DNA of 64,000 nt. It comes from Halobacillus salinus. Its GTDB lineage: Bacteria; Bacillota; Bacilli; Bacillales; Halobacillaceae. The stretch covers positions 434,001 through 498,000 of the forward strand of contig NZ_SRJC01000001.1 of NCBI RefSeq assembly GCF_004684905.1, read 5' to 3'. The notes beneath the pieces are model-generated. The model ran no database searches. It saw nothing but the letters and a program-made list of their open reading frames with translations, and was not told where the DNA came from. The position numbers and the translations under genes are program-made. This document shows, one piece after another, positions 14,409 through 23,571 of this stretch; position 1 is the first letter of the stretch; every line of letters starts with the position of its first letter.

Positions 14409-14894
14409 ATGTTCGGCATAACATTAGCTATTGTGGCTGGCGTTTTGATCAGCATGCAGAATGTGTTCAACACCCGTATCAGTGAAAAAGGAGGATCATG
14501 GGCTACAACAACCATAGTACTCGGTATAGGGTTAATGGTGTCTATTCCAGTATTCTTTATCATGGATGATGCTAACCTTTTAGATTTAGGAGGAATAAAT
14601 CCCATTTATCTGTTGGGAGGAGTATTCGGTGTCGGAATCGTGTATGGGCTAATGCGCGGTATGCAGGAATTAGGTCCTGCTTATGCTGTCAGTATTGTCA
14701 TGGTCTCCCAGTTAGCGATGGCGTCTAGCGTCAACACATTCGGTCTCTTCGGTTTTGAAGAAATGGACTTTACTATTCAAAAAGGAATCGGTCTTGGTCT
14801 GTTAGTCGCTGGGGTCCTTATCTTCAAGCTAGGCGGGAAACTTCGACTGTTGGAACGAAAAGAAAGAGACAAAAAAAAGACGCTCTACACGTGA
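14409..14894 (+). CDS. YdcZ-like DMT membrane protein (DUF606), second copy
   Basis: A 161-residue paralogue of the first YdcZ gene: FGITLAIVAGVLISMQNVFNTRI, then GGVFGVGIVYGLMRGMQELGPA and LGLLVAGVLIFKLG, with a charged tail RLLERKERDKKK. The frame extends into the regulator gene, but GAGGGGGC before the ATG at 14409 sets the start, 13 bases after the regulator stop. The GIVYG and ELGPA motifs align with FGVPVVF and QLGPAPAI of the first copy. Paired small DMT proteins such as EbrAB work as antiparallel partners, which suggests a two-component exporter. Confidence 0.8.
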   Translation: MFGITLAIVAGVLISMQNVFNTRISEKGGSWATTTIVLGIGLMVSIPVFFIMDDANLLDLGGINPIYLLGGVFGVGIVYGLMRGMQELGPAYAVSIVMVSQLAMASSVNTFGLFGFEEMDFTIQKGIGLGLLVAGVLIFKLGGKLRLLERKERDKKKTLYT

Positions 14895-14901
14895 GAGCGT
14901 C
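14879..14901. terminator. Shared terminator of the YdcZ operon and mreBH
   Basis: GACGCTCT (14879-14886) pairs with AGAGCGTC (14894-14901). T-rich tails exist on both strands (CTTTTG on plus, TTTTTTTTG on minus), so it can end both convergent units. Confidence 0.85.
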
Positions 14902-14919
14902 CTTTTGTACTGTTTGTCT

Positions 14920-15927
14920 TTACTTCATTGCCTTTTGAAGCTTTTTCATCATAGATAGGGATCGTCCTGTTCCAATAGCAACCGATTCGAGTGGATTCGG
15001 TGCCATATGTACAGGAACGTAGATTTCTTTAGACAGCCAGTCTTGCATTCCCTTAAGCAGAGAGCCGCCCCCTGTTAAGATGACACCATGATCGACGATA
15101 TCTCCGCTCAATTCTGGTGGACAATCTTCGAGTGTCGCACGAACGGTTTCTAATAACTGTTCAAGTGTTTCTCGTAACGCAGATTGAATCTCTGTAGACG
15201 TCAGTTCAATCGTTTTCGGAAGACCGTTAACCATATCGCGTCCTCTTACTTCCATTCGTTCTTCAGGGTGATCAATCAGAGCGTACCCGATTTCCATCTT
15301 GATTTGTTCCGCTGTCCGTTCTCCGATCAATACGTTATAAGCTTTTCGGACATACTTGACGATTTCCTCATCCATTACATCCCCGCCAGCTCGAATTGAT
15401 TTACAGGAAACGACGCCACCGAATGAAATGATTGCCACTTCACTCGTACCGCCACCGATATCCACGATTACGTTAGCGACTGGTTCGTCAACAGGAAGAT
15501 CAGCTCCGATCGCAGCAGCAATAGGCTCTTCAATCAATTGGACATCTTTTGCACCATAACTTTTGACGGCATTGTGAATAGCACGCTGTTCTACGGAAGT
15601 GGAACCTGACGGGATACACACGACAACACTTGGCTTGCGCATCGAAATTCCGGACTTCTTGGCAACTTTCTTCATCAATTCCTTCAGCAATTGAGCGGTC
15701 ATATCATAATCTGCAATAACCCCATCTCTCAATGGGCGGACTGGAATGACATTTCTCGGGGTCTTACCGACCATTTCTTTAGCTTCTTTACCTACAGCAA
15801 CGACACTTTTGGTTTCTGTGTTATAAGCGACAACAGATGGTTCATTTAATAAAATACCTTTTGATTTAGAATAGATTAATATATTGGCAGTACCAAGGTC
15901 GATACCAATTTCTGCACTTGAAAACAT
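14920..15927 (-). CDS. mreBH: MreB-like actin homologue, MreBH type
   Basis: A 335-residue bacterial actin. ATP-binding motifs are visible: phosphate-1 [14 protein letters not shown] at the start, phosphate-2 [15 protein letters not shown] near 160, and adenosine motif [14 protein letters not shown] near 290. Wording such as [30 protein letters not shown] and the short tail [10 protein letters not shown] is closer to MreBH than to Mbl or MreB of B. subtilis. MreBH directs LytE-dependent lateral wall growth. The frame opens at 15942, but GGAGGT fits the ATG at 15927. It stands alone, unlike mreB which lies with mreCD. Confidence 0.88.
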   Translation of the reverse strand: MFSSAEIGIDLGTANILIYSKSKGILLNEPSVVAYNTETKSVVAVGKEAKEMVGKTPRNVIPVRPLRDGVIADYDMTAQLLKELMKKVAKKSGISMRKPSVVVCIPSGSTSVEQRAIHNAVKSYGAKDVQLIEEPIAAAIGADLPVDEPVANVIVDIGGGTSEVAIISFGGVVSCKSIRAGGDVMDEEIVKYVRKAYNVLIGERTAEQIKMEIGYALIDHPEERMEVRGRDMVNGLPKTIELTSTEIQSALRETLEQLLETVRATLEDCPPELSGDIVDHGVILTGGGSLLKGMQDWLSKEIYVPVHMAPNPLESVAIGTGRSLSMMKKLQKAMK

Positions 15928-16090
15928 GAGACGTACCTCCATAGATGCTATATTCTTTTATAGAACTTCTCCTATGATAGAAGGTTTCTGGGGGTTTCAC
16001 AATAGGAAATTAGTGGTTTTTAGACAGACTATGAAAGAAGACCTAAGGGTATGTATAATAGAGGATAAGATAGGACAAAGGAGCTTTTCA

Positions 16091-16837
16091 ATGGATCGCT
16101 TTTTGAAGCATCAGGAAATTCTAGATAAATGTGAAAAAATAAATCAAGACTATGACATCGACCCATCGTTCTTTGACGGGATTGTCGACGAACTACTCGA
16201 CAGGGAAGAGCCGGCAGAGGATATCGTCCTGGCAGGGTTTCAGCGCCTTTTAAGCGAAGTGGACCATGAAATCGAAAGAATGGAATCTTTTGCAGATATG
16301 CGGCCGAATTGTTTCATGGGGTGTGCTTTTTGCTGCTATTTCCCGATCATTATCAGCCGTATGGAAGCTAAGATGATGTTCCGTTCCATCGAGCAGTTTG
16401 ATGAGGGCAGGAAAGAATCGATTTTCGCTCATTGGGAGAATTATTTCCTACAACATAAAGAGAAGCTTGCCAAAGGGATGGCAATGGATTCTGAAGATCC
16501 AGAAACCAAGCTGGAATATAAGAAGTTGAATTTGCCTTGTCCGATGCTGGACCCGGAAACACAGTTATGCATGGCTTATGAAGTTCGACCGATTCCTTGT
16601 CGGACTTACTTGAACTACAGCAATCCCAGCGTTTGTGCAGAACAGCATATGCCTAAAGAACCCTTTAGTTACGAATTTCTTTACACCTTTTACTTTGGTG
16701 CTATTAATGAGCTGATTCAAGTTCTCTACGAAAATGGAGAAGAAGTTATGGTGGATTATCCTAGTGATGCGTGGAGTTATGACTATTTGCCTGCATGGAT
16801 CAACCAATGGAGAGAGGGGACCCTTCATGAAGTATAA
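16091..16837 (+). CDS. YkgJ-type cysteine-cluster protein
   Basis: A 248-residue soluble protein with the Cys pattern of the CxxCxxCC zinc/iron-chelating family (YkgJ, PF03692): CFMGCAFCCYFP near residue 78-89, then CPMLDPETQLCMAYEVRPIPCRTY. These cysteines probably bind a metal or Fe-S cluster. The frame is open from 15884 through the divergent mreBH promoter region, but AAAGGAG places the start at 16091. It overlaps the MOSC gene by 11 bases, so both are translated together. Function of the family is unclear; some members modify proteins. Confidence 0.75.
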   Translation: MDRFLKHQEILDKCEKINQDYDIDPSFFDGIVDELLDREEPAEDIVLAGFQRLLSEVDHEIERMESFADMRPNCFMGCAFCCYFPIIISRMEAKMMFRSIEQFDEGRKESIFAHWENYFLQHKEKLAKGMAMDSEDPETKLEYKKLNLPCPMLDPETQLCMAYEVRPIPCRTYLNYSNPSVCAEQHMPKEPFSYEFLYTFYFGAINELIQVLYENGEEVMVDYPSDAWSYDYLPAWINQWREGTLHEV

Positions 16838-17468
16838 GCTTCTGTCACTTAATGTCGGCAGACCTGAAGTTTATCAGACTGATAAAGGAGAATTGAACAG
16901 CGCTTACCGAAAGACCCCAGTAAATGAGCCCACGTTTTTGACCAAGACGAATTTCCAAGGGGATGAGCAGGCAGACAAAAAGAACCACGGCGGGCAGGAT
17001 AAGGCTGTTTGTCTTTATCCTGCTCAACATTATCGCCACTGGGAAAAGGAGTATGACCAGTCATTTTCTTTCCCATCTTTTGGTGAGAACTTAACAGTGG
17101 AAGGGATAGAAGAAGAGGATGTTTGCATAGGGGATATCTTTCAATTAGGGGAAGCGCTCCTGCAAATCTCAGAACCTAGGAAGCCGTGCTACATTATAGC
17201 TAGAACTCACGGGATCGATGACTTTCCTGCCCGAGTGACAAAAGAAGGATACACTGGCTTCTATTTGAGAGTAGTTCGTGAGGGGTACGTAGCTCCCGGA
17301 GACGAGATGCATCTAGTTGAACGTCATCCGGCTGAGGTGACCGTAGCGGAAGTAAATGAAATCCGCTATCACGACAGGAAGAACCAAGCGAGGTTAGAAA
17401 AGGTACTTGCGTTAGAGCCCCTTGCAAGTAGTCTGCGCCAATCGTTGAGTAAACGTCTTGAACCCTGA
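16827..17468 (+). CDS. MOSC domain protein, YiiM-like
   Basis: A 213-residue protein of the MOSC superfamily. KTNFQGDEQADKKNHGGQDKAVCLYP, cited in part as HGGQDKAV, FPSFGENLTVEGI and the conserved Cys of EPRKPCYII near residue 115 are diagnostic; the C-terminus holds a YiiM-type 3-alpha domain. MOSC proteins carry sulfur or bind molybdenum cofactor; YiiM enzymes reduce N-hydroxylated substrates such as 6-N-hydroxylaminopurine. AGAGGGGACC precedes the ATG. It overlaps the end of the Cys-cluster gene, which hints at a shared redox role. Confidence 0.85.
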   Translation: MKYKLLSLNVGRPEVYQTDKGELNSAYRKTPVNEPTFLTKTNFQGDEQADKKNHGGQDKAVCLYPAQHYRHWEKEYDQSFSFPSFGENLTVEGIEEEDVCIGDIFQLGEALLQISEPRKPCYIIARTHGIDDFPARVTKEGYTGFYLRVVREGYVAPGDEMHLVERHPAEVTVAEVNEIRYHDRKNQARLEKVLALEPLASSLRQSLSKRLEP

Positions 17469-17504
17469 AGAGCATGGGTTATTCTGGGATAGGGAGCGAA
17501 GCTT

Positions 17505-17876
17505 ATGAGTTTCGAACATATTATTGAAGAGAAGATCAAACAGTCTATCAGAGACGGTGATTTCGATCATTTGCCTGGCAAAGGAAGACCGTTACCCAAA
17601 GATGAACTCGGATATGTACCTGATGAATTGCGTAACAGCTATCGGATTTTGAAGAATGCGAATATGTTACCAGAAGAGATGCAGCTTAAAAAAGAAATCG
17701 TAGAGATAGAGGAACTAGTTCACACGATTCAAGACCCTGAACAAAAAGAAGCATACAGAAGGCAATTGACTGAGAAGAAAATTCGCTTCGACATGCTGAT
17801 GGAAAAAAGGAAGATATCCCAGTCCAGCGCGTTCAGACAATACGGAGGGAAAATAAATCGTCGCTTCGGTATATAA
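17505..17876 (+). CDS. DUF1992 protein (DnaJC28-like conserved domain)
   Basis: A 123-residue soluble protein with the signature of DUF1992: IIEEKIKQSIRDGDFDHLPGKGRPLP, seen as GDFDHLPGKGRPL, followed by PDELRNSYRILKNAN and PEEMQLKKEI. Animal DNAJC28 carries the same domain beside a J domain; the bacterial forms lack J. The role is unknown. GGGAGCG precedes the ATG, 36 bases after the MOSC gene, so it is probably the third gene of the transcript, ended by the hairpin at 17893. Confidence 0.85.
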   Translation: MSFEHIIEEKIKQSIRDGDFDHLPGKGRPLPKDELGYVPDELRNSYRILKNANMLPEEMQLKKEIVEIEELVHTIQDPEQKEAYRRQLTEKKIRFDMLMEKRKISQSSAFRQYGGKINRRFGI

Positions 17877-17892
17877 ATTTACAATACGTTTG

Positions 17893-17932
17893 AAAAGGGT
17901 GCTTTTAGGATAGAGGTTAAAAGCGCCTTTTT
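17893..17932 (+). terminator. Terminator after the DUF1992 gene
   Basis: AAAAGG-TGCTTTTA (17893-17907) pairs with TAAAAGCG-CCTTTTT (17918-17932) with one bulge and a T5 tail. The 230 bases from 17933 to 18161 hold only two unsupported short frames and no clear signal. Confidence 0.7.
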
Positions 17933-18161
17933 CTGTGAATAATGATGAAAACGGTTGCTTGTAACTGGCGGTGTAGCTTTGAACCATGGTGTAAGGTTTA
18001 TTAATGGCCGGAAAATATCTTGATGAGATAAAAGTAGACGTAAATGTGCCGATAGTACTAAGGATGATGTCTCGTAGACTTCCTCCTTTTTACAAATAGA
18101 AGAATTATAGTAAAGATTTATTTCAGGATATATTCTCAAGTGACAAAGGGAGGCAGGGTAT

Positions 18162-18833
18162 ATGTGTGGAAGATACACGTTAACAGCGGACGAACAAGCA
18201 ATAATGGAAGAGTTCGGTATTGAGAAACTCGTTCATGAGTATGAGCCTCGTTATAATATAGCACCCGGTCAGAAAGTTCTGGCAGTCATTCAGACTAGAG
18301 AGGGGAAGCGCGCTGGAATGATGTATTGGGGACTGGTGCCATCCTGGGCAAAAGATCCTCAAATCGGTTATAAAATGATTAACGCTCGCAGCGAAACTGC
18401 TCATGAAAAACCGAGTTTCAAGAGACTAATGGCAGAGAAGCGATGTTTGATTATAGCCGACAGTTTTTATGAATGGAAGAAAACGGAGAGTGGAAAACAG
18501 CCTGTACGCATTTTTCCTGAAAATCGGAGTTTGTTTGCTTTCGCTGGGCTTTGGGATCATTGGAAGACAGAAGACGAAGAGCGGTTCACTTGTACAATTT
18601 TGACTCAAGAGGCAAACGAGTTCATGCAACAAGTTCACCACCGGATGCCCGTCATCCTCCCGAAAGAACAGCAGGAACAATGGATTGAACCTGTAAAGTG
18701 GAGTAGTGATCATGCTCATCAATTTGTGGAACAATTGACGATGGAAGACTTGGATGCCTACTCTGTAAGTACGTATGTGAATGCAGCAAAAAATGAAGGG
18801 CCAGCTTGTATCGAACCGCTGGTTGAAGAATAA
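18162..18833 (+). CDS. SRAP domain protein (YedK/HMCES family)
   Basis: A 223-residue SOS-response-associated peptidase-like protein that forms a covalent link with abasic sites in single-stranded DNA and shields them. Cys2 directly after the start Met (MCGRYTL) is the cross-linking residue; NARSETAHEKPSF, SFYEWKK and the His of HHRMPVIL are the conserved active-site motifs. Length fits the bacterial YedK type. GGGAGGCAGG precedes the ATG. It is a single gene; no LexA box could be seen by eye upstream. Confidence 0.92.
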   Translation: MCGRYTLTADEQAIMEEFGIEKLVHEYEPRYNIAPGQKVLAVIQTREGKRAGMMYWGLVPSWAKDPQIGYKMINARSETAHEKPSFKRLMAEKRCLIIADSFYEWKKTESGKQPVRIFPENRSLFAFAGLWDHWKTEDEERFTCTILTQEANEFMQQVHHRMPVILPKEQQEQWIEPVKWSSDHAHQFVEQLTMEDLDAYSVSTYVNAAKNEGPACIEPLVEE

Positions 18834-18898
18834 ACACTGCTGAACATTATCATCTGACAAATGCTCCTTATTCAGAAAAAAAGCATGAGAGGAATCCT

Positions 18899-21058
18899 AT
18901 GAATAAACTTATCAAATCTACAGAAATAGACATGGATAACATATTTCAACTCTATCACACCCTGAAAAGTCACCCCTTAGATGACACATCGAGAAAGTTG
19001 GTAGAAGACCTGGGGCGGATTCTTGTACCTTACATACATACCCAACAGCATTTGCTTCGCTCTTTGAGTCATGTAATGTGCGTCTTGATGCTAGATGAGG
19101 ATGGTACAATTCTATATAGTGATGACTATTTTGCCAACTTAGCAAGCTATGAATCTAGTCAAGTACAGAACAACAACTTCGAACAGTTTCTTACTAATGC
19201 TGATGACAATGATATATTCCGCAATTATTGGCGGGAGAAGAATGAGGATGAGGTCTTTGACGGGGATCTCAGCTTCATCGGGAAAAAACAAGTCCCTTTC
19301 TGGATGAGGACTATAATGGTTCCGTTATCTGATGAGGCTTCATATATGATGTTCGGAATGGATATTACATCCCAGAAGCAGGAGGAAGCGAAGCAGCTCG
19401 AGCGAGCTCACAGAGATTACTCCCGTACAGTGCAGTCATTAGTAAATCTGGTGTTTAAGGTAGAGCGGAGAGGTTCTGATGATTTTGGCTATACCCTTTT
19501 TGAAGGGAAACTAGCCGAAGATATTGGACTGACAACTGACACTGTTCAGAACCGTTCTTTAGAGGACATATTCGGAAAGTCCAAAGCACTGTTCTACCAG
19601 ACGAAATACGAACGTGGGTTTCAAGGAGAAGTGCTATCGTATAAGCACTGCTATCAAGACCGCTATTTCTACACTACATTGTCTCCGGTCATGCAGGGAA
19701 GCAAAATTGCCGAGGTGATTGGAAGTTCGATTGAAATTACTTCGTATGAAGAAGCGGAGCACAGGATTGAACATATGGCTTCCCACGATCCATTGACAGA
19801 CTTGCCAAACCGCGGGAAACTGCAAGCGGACCTGCCAACTCTTCTCAAAAAGCATGAAAAAGTTACCTTGATGTTCTGTAACCTGGATCGTTTTAAGTAT
19901 ATAAATGATGCAATGGGATATATCGCTGGGGATCAAGTCATCAAACTAATGGCGAAGCGAATCGAGAGCATTCTACCAAAGGGAGATATGCTTTACCGTT
20001 TAGGCGGAGATGAATTCATGGTCTGTCTACTGAATGACCACTCCAGTGAAGATATCGCCAAGCTCGGTCAGTCTGTTTTGAGAGAGATTTCTAACCCAAT
20101 CCGTATCATGGGAAAACAAATTTTCATAACTGCTCGTATCGGAGTGGCCCGTCACCCTACAGATTGCTCAAGAGCAGATGAATTAATCGGATGCGCCAAT
20201 GTCGCGATGCACTATTGTAAACAAAACGGGAGGCACAATTTCCTTTTCTATACCCCAGATATGAATCAGTATCATGATTATCGTATAACCATTGAAGGGG
20301 ACCTTCGGGAAGCGATCAGCCGGAATGAACTTCACTTGAATTATCAGCCGAAAGTTAACGTGAAAACGGGGTTCATTAGTGGAATGGAGGCCCTTGTACG
20401 TTGGAATCATCCAGAGAAGGGATTTATTTCTCCGGGTGAATTCATTCCGCTGGCAGAAGAGACAGGGCTGATTACTCAAGTAGATGAATGGGTGCTAAAA
20501 GAAGCCTGCCGGCAAAATCAAGAGTGGATAGAGGATGGATATGCGCCGGAGCGTGTCGCCGTAAACGTCTCTGCAAATGAAATACAGCGTACAGACTTCG
20601 CGGACAAAGTCCGTCGTATTCTGGATGAAACAGGATTAGCGCCGCAGTTCCTAGAGATCGAAGTGACCGAGAACAGCGTAATGCAAAATACCGATCAATG
20701 CATAAGGACCATGCAAGACTTAAAAGCCTTAGGTGTCTCCTTATCCATTGATGACTTTGGGACGGGATACTCCTCCTTAAGTTACCTACGAAAATTCCCT
20801 ATTCACTATTTGAAAATCGACCAAGCTTTCATTAAAGGGGTACTCCATGACCCGAGTGACTCAGAGATCGTAAAGGTCATGATCCAATTAGCGGAGGCAT
20901 TCAAGTTGGAAGTGATTGCAGAAGGAGTGGAAAATGAAGAAGTTCTTCATTTTTTAATAGAAAACGGATGCGATTATTATCAAGGATACTACTTCAGCAA
21001 GCCACTTCCACCAGAAGAGATGGAGAAATCGCTCGTAAAGAAGCAATCTTACTCATAA
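18899..21058 (+). CDS. PAS-GGDEF-EAL cyclic-di-GMP enzyme
   Basis: A 719-residue cytosolic signalling protein without membrane helices. After an N-terminal helical part come two PAS-like regions (about 65-165 and 180-290), a GGDEF domain with intact RLGGDEF near residue 370, and an EAL domain whose signature reads MEALVRW near residue 495. EAL catalytic residues VNVSANEIQ, VTENSV, DDFGTGYSSL and EVIAEGVEN are all present, so it should hydrolyse c-di-GMP; the GGDEF part may also be active. GAGAGGAA precedes the ATG. A PilZ receptor is encoded at 56.6 kb. Confidence 0.92.
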   Translation: MNKLIKSTEIDMDNIFQLYHTLKSHPLDDTSRKLVEDLGRILVPYIHTQQHLLRSLSHVMCVLMLDEDGTILYSDDYFANLASYESSQVQNNNFEQFLTNADDNDIFRNYWREKNEDEVFDGDLSFIGKKQVPFWMRTIMVPLSDEASYMMFGMDITSQKQEEAKQLERAHRDYSRTVQSLVNLVFKVERRGSDDFGYTLFEGKLAEDIGLTTDTVQNRSLEDIFGKSKALFYQTKYERGFQGEVLSYKHCYQDRYFYTTLSPVMQGSKIAEVIGSSIEITSYEEAEHRIEHMASHDPLTDLPNRGKLQADLPTLLKKHEKVTLMFCNLDRFKYINDAMGYIAGDQVIKLMAKRIESILPKGDMLYRLGGDEFMVCLLNDHSSEDIAKLGQSVLREISNPIRIMGKQIFITARIGVARHPTDCSRADELIGCANVAMHYCKQNGRHNFLFYTPDMNQYHDYRITIEGDLREAISRNELHLNYQPKVNVKTGFISGMEALVRWNHPEKGFISPGEFIPLAEETGLITQVDEWVLKEACRQNQEWIEDGYAPERVAVNVSANEIQRTDFADKVRRILDETGLAPQFLEIEVTENSVMQNTDQCIRTMQDLKALGVSLSIDDFGTGYSSLSYLRKFPIHYLKIDQAFIKGVLHDPSDSEIVKVMIQLAEAFKLEVIAEGVENEEVLHFLIENGCDYYQGYYFSKPLPPEEMEKSLVKKQSYS

Positions 21059-21106
21059 CAGTATTTCTCCTTGTGCAATTTAAATATAGGATCTTTTCAG
21101 AAACAA

Positions 21107-21135
21107 AAAAACGCCACAATGAATGTGGCGTTTTT
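21107..21135. terminator. Bidirectional terminator
   Basis: AAAAACGCCACA (21107-21118) pairs with TGTGGCGTTTTT (21124-21135). It lies between the convergent GGDEF-EAL and symporter genes and has A/T tails on both sides. Confidence 0.92.
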
Positions 21136-21137
21136 CT

Positions 21138-22520
21138 TTATCCGTTTGAATAACGAGCTTCCTTCTCTTCTTGTCTTTCCTTCTTAGCAACTTTCAGGAA
21201 CTTGTTCGTCTCGGCGGCTACTACACCAGAAAGGATGAGTAGACCAATCAAGTTCGGGAAGGCCATAAGTCCGTTCATGATATCAGCGAGGCTCCAAACG
21301 ATATCGAGTTGGGCAACGGCTCCAATGAATACAAATAAGACGAACACGATCTTGTAGATTCCAATACCCTTTTGTCCCGTTAAGAACCCGAAACATTTCT
21401 CCCCATAGTAAGACCAACCTACAATAGTCGAGAAGGCAAAGAAGATTAAACCGATTGTGACAATATAAGCACCTGCATCTCCAAGGAAAATCTCGAATGA
21501 AGCAGTCGTCAAGTCTGCACCGTCCAAATCGCCTTGGTACTGACCTGCCATTACGATGGTAAGACCCGTCATCGTACATACAAGAATCGTATCAATGAAC
21601 ACTTGTGTCATCGATACAAGTGCTTGACGACCAGCATAATCAGTTCTTGCAGCAGCAGCGGCAATCGGAGCGGATCCGAGCCCTGCTTCGTTGGAGAATA
21701 CTCCTCGAGCCACACCGAATCGAATGACAGTACCTAGCACTCCACCTCCGACAGCACTTGCTGTGAACGCATCTGTGAAGATCGTTTGGAGAGCGGGAAG
21801 GACCATTCCTAAGTTCGTGAAAATAATGATAAGTGCTCCTATGATATAAAAGACGGCCATGATCGGGACAAAGAAAGCAGTCACTTTCCCGATGCTCTTA
21901 ATACCGCCTAGTAACACTAACCCTGCACAAACAGTAAGTATAAGACCAGTCACCCACGTAGGGACGCTGAACGTTGTTTCCATGACGTCAGAGACAGAGT
22001 TGGACTGTACCATGTTTCCGATTCCGAATGCAGCAACAGCACCGAATATTGCAAATAGAACACCAAGCAATTTTCCGAGCCACTTCGTTTTCAATCCTCT
22101 AGAAAGGTAATACATCGGCCCGCCGGACATCTCTCCATTCGGTCCTTCGATACGGTATTTGACGGCAAGTACAGCTTCCGCATACTTGGTAGCCATCCCG
22201 AATACAGCGGTGATCCACATCCAAAAGACGGCTCCTGGTCCTCCAAGGAACACGGCCGTTGCTACCCCTGCAATGTTACCAGTCCCGATCGTGGCGGCAA
22301 GTGCAGTCGTCAACGCTTCGTAATGGGAGATATCCCCTTTCTCTTTCTTCTTTTTCTTATCTTTTTTCGGGACGAACGCAAGCCGTAATGCATACGGCAG
22401 TGTCTTGAACTGTAAGAATCCGAGCCTGAGCGTCAAGTAAACCCCTGTCCCGACAAGCAAAATAAGCAGGACCGGGCCCCAGACAATGGAACTTATATTC
22501 CCTAATACGTCTTCTAACAT
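21138..22520 (-). CDS. Sodium:alanine symporter, AGCS family (AlsT-like)
   Basis: A 460-residue secondary transporter with about ten to eleven membrane helices that imports alanine or glycine with sodium. Family motifs: GPGAVFWMWITAVFGMATKYAEAVLAVKYR, seen here as GPGAVFWMW and ATKYAE, GEMSGGPMYYL, and SNEAGLGSAPIAAAAA. TLAATIGTGNIAGVATA is the conserved helix 2. The frame opens at 22568, but GGGGGTTGGAG fits the ATG at 22520. The C-terminus is charged (KKERQEEKEARYSNG). Sodium coupling fits a saline habitat. Confidence 0.93.
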   Translation of the reverse strand: MLEDVLGNISSIVWGPVLLILLVGTGVYLTLRLGFLQFKTLPYALRLAFVPKKDKKKKKEKGDISHYEALTTALAATIGTGNIAGVATAVFLGGPGAVFWMWITAVFGMATKYAEAVLAVKYRIEGPNGEMSGGPMYYLSRGLKTKWLGKLLGVLFAIFGAVAAFGIGNMVQSNSVSDVMETTFSVPTWVTGLILTVCAGLVLLGGIKSIGKVTAFFVPIMAVFYIIGALIIIFTNLGMVLPALQTIFTDAFTASAVGGGVLGTVIRFGVARGVFSNEAGLGSAPIAAAAARTDYAGRQALVSMTQVFIDTILVCTMTGLTIVMAGQYQGDLDGADLTTASFEIFLGDAGAYIVTIGLIFFAFSTIVGWSYYGEKCFGFLTGQKGIGIYKIVFVLFVFIGAVAQLDIVWSLADIMNGLMAFPNLIGLLILSGVVAAETNKFLKVAKKERQEEKEARYSNG

Positions 22521-22627
22521 CGTTCTCCAACCCCCTACAATTTGTGATAAAATGGTTTCTATATACAATATTCAGAAAATTTCAACCAAAAGTCAAGGAC
22601 AATTCCTATTTCTTCATATTAAGATGC

Positions 22628-22653
22628 GTTTAGGAGACAGGTTTGGAGGAAAT
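22628..22653 (+). promoter_or_regulatory. Possible sigma-B promoter before yfkJ
   Basis: GTTTAG (22628-22633) and GGAAAT (22648-22653) are separated by 14 bases; each differs once from the sigma-B pattern GTTTWW / GGGWAW. The yfkJ gene of B. subtilis belongs to the general stress regulon, which supports the idea. Confidence 0.35.
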
Positions 22654-22741
22654 ATGCTATAAGAGAAGGAGGATGGAATGCCTTCTTGGTCTATTTATAG
22701 AAATAAGGAAAAATGAAATACTATGTTTGGGGGAAAGAAAT

Positions 22742-23218
22742 ATGATTCGAGTTCTATTTGTCTGCTTAGGGAACATATGTAGATCACCGATGGCGGAGGC
22801 GATCTTGCGCGATTTGGTGTCAAAAGAGGGGTTGGAATCACAGATTCGAATTGATTCTGCTGGAATTGGACATTGGCATGAAGGTTCAGAACCTCATGAA
22901 GGGACAAGAAAAATCCTGGATGAGCAAGGGATTTCATATGAAGGTATGAGAGCAAGGCAAGTCAAAGCTTCTGATTGGGACGACTTTGATTACATCATTG
23001 CAATGGATGAGAAAAACATGGGAGATTTGAAGGCGATTCGTGAAAAGAATGGTGTAGTCGTCGACAAATTATTGAATGGCGTTCCTGATGCTGTTGAGAC
23101 GGATGTGCCGGACCCATATTTCACAGGTAATTTCGATTATGTGTATAATCTTGTGAGTGCAGGCTGCTCACGCTTGCTTGAAAGAATAAAAAATGAACAT
23201 TCTTTGAAGGAGGAATAA
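22742..23218 (+). CDS. yfkJ: Low-molecular-weight protein-tyrosine phosphatase
   Basis: A 158-residue cytosolic phosphatase that removes phosphate from phosphotyrosine. The P-loop VCLGNICRSPMAEA starts at residue 7 with Cys and Arg, and the general acid is in VPDPYFTG near 120. B. subtilis YfkJ has the same length and is linked to ethanol stress. The frame opens at 22643, but GGGGGAAAG fits the ATG at 22742, and the P-loop then lies at the family position. It is first in a three-gene operon with yfkI (2-base gap) and yfkH. Confidence 0.92.
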   Translation: MIRVLFVCLGNICRSPMAEAILRDLVSKEGLESQIRIDSAGIGHWHEGSEPHEGTRKILDEQGISYEGMRARQVKASDWDDFDYIIAMDEKNMGDLKAIREKNGVVVDKLLNGVPDAVETDVPDPYFTGNFDYVYNLVSAGCSRLLERIKNEHSLKEE

Positions 23219-23220
23219 TA

Positions 23221-23547
23221 ATGGGACAGCAAAAGTTATGGAAAGGCATGTTGATTGGTGCAGCGGTCGGAGGAGGACTCATGTTGCTCGATAAGGATAC
23301 TAGAAGTTATGTAGGGCAAAGAGGACGTTCGGCAGGTTCGACATGCAAGGGGTACATTAAACAACCTTCTCAGGCTATTCATTCATTGCGTTTGAATTAT
23401 GAATATGTGTCCAAGCAATTGAATAAAGGTGTAGAAGAGCTTCTTGAATTGTTGAGCAAGCTTGAGGATATGCTCAACAAAGTAGGAGAAATTAATAAAG
23501 AGGTGGAAAATCAACTGAAGTCTGTTGACTCTAAAGAAGCCTCTTAA
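23221..23547 (+). CDS. yfkI: YtxH-like small protein, YfkI position
   Basis: A 108-residue protein with a short N-terminal hydrophobic segment (MLIGAAVGGGLMLLD) and a long amphipathic helix (KQLNKGVEELLELLSKLEDM) likely to form a coiled coil. This is the YtxH/YfkI pattern of small stress-related membrane-associated proteins. GGAGGAATA precedes the ATG, which lies 2 bases after the yfkJ stop. The gene order yfkJ-yfkI-yfkH is the same as in B. subtilis, which is the main reason for the name. Confidence 0.75.
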   Translation: MGQQKLWKGMLIGAAVGGGLMLLDKDTRSYVGQRGRSAGSTCKGYIKQPSQAIHSLRLNYEYVSKQLNKGVEELLELLSKLEDMLNKVGEINKEVENQLKSVDSKEAS

Positions 23548-23571
23548 TGTAACTCGAGGTGATGGAAAGTC

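Noticed and set aside
15884-16090. N-terminal extension of the Cys-cluster gene across the mreBH start
   Set aside because: It would overlap the divergent promoter region, and AAAGGAG clearly marks the ATG at 16091.
18004-18099. 31-codon ORF (MAGKYLDEIKVDVN...) and a preceding 20-codon Cys-containing frame
   Set aside because: Neither has a ribosome-binding site or terminator of its own; could be real but cannot be supported.
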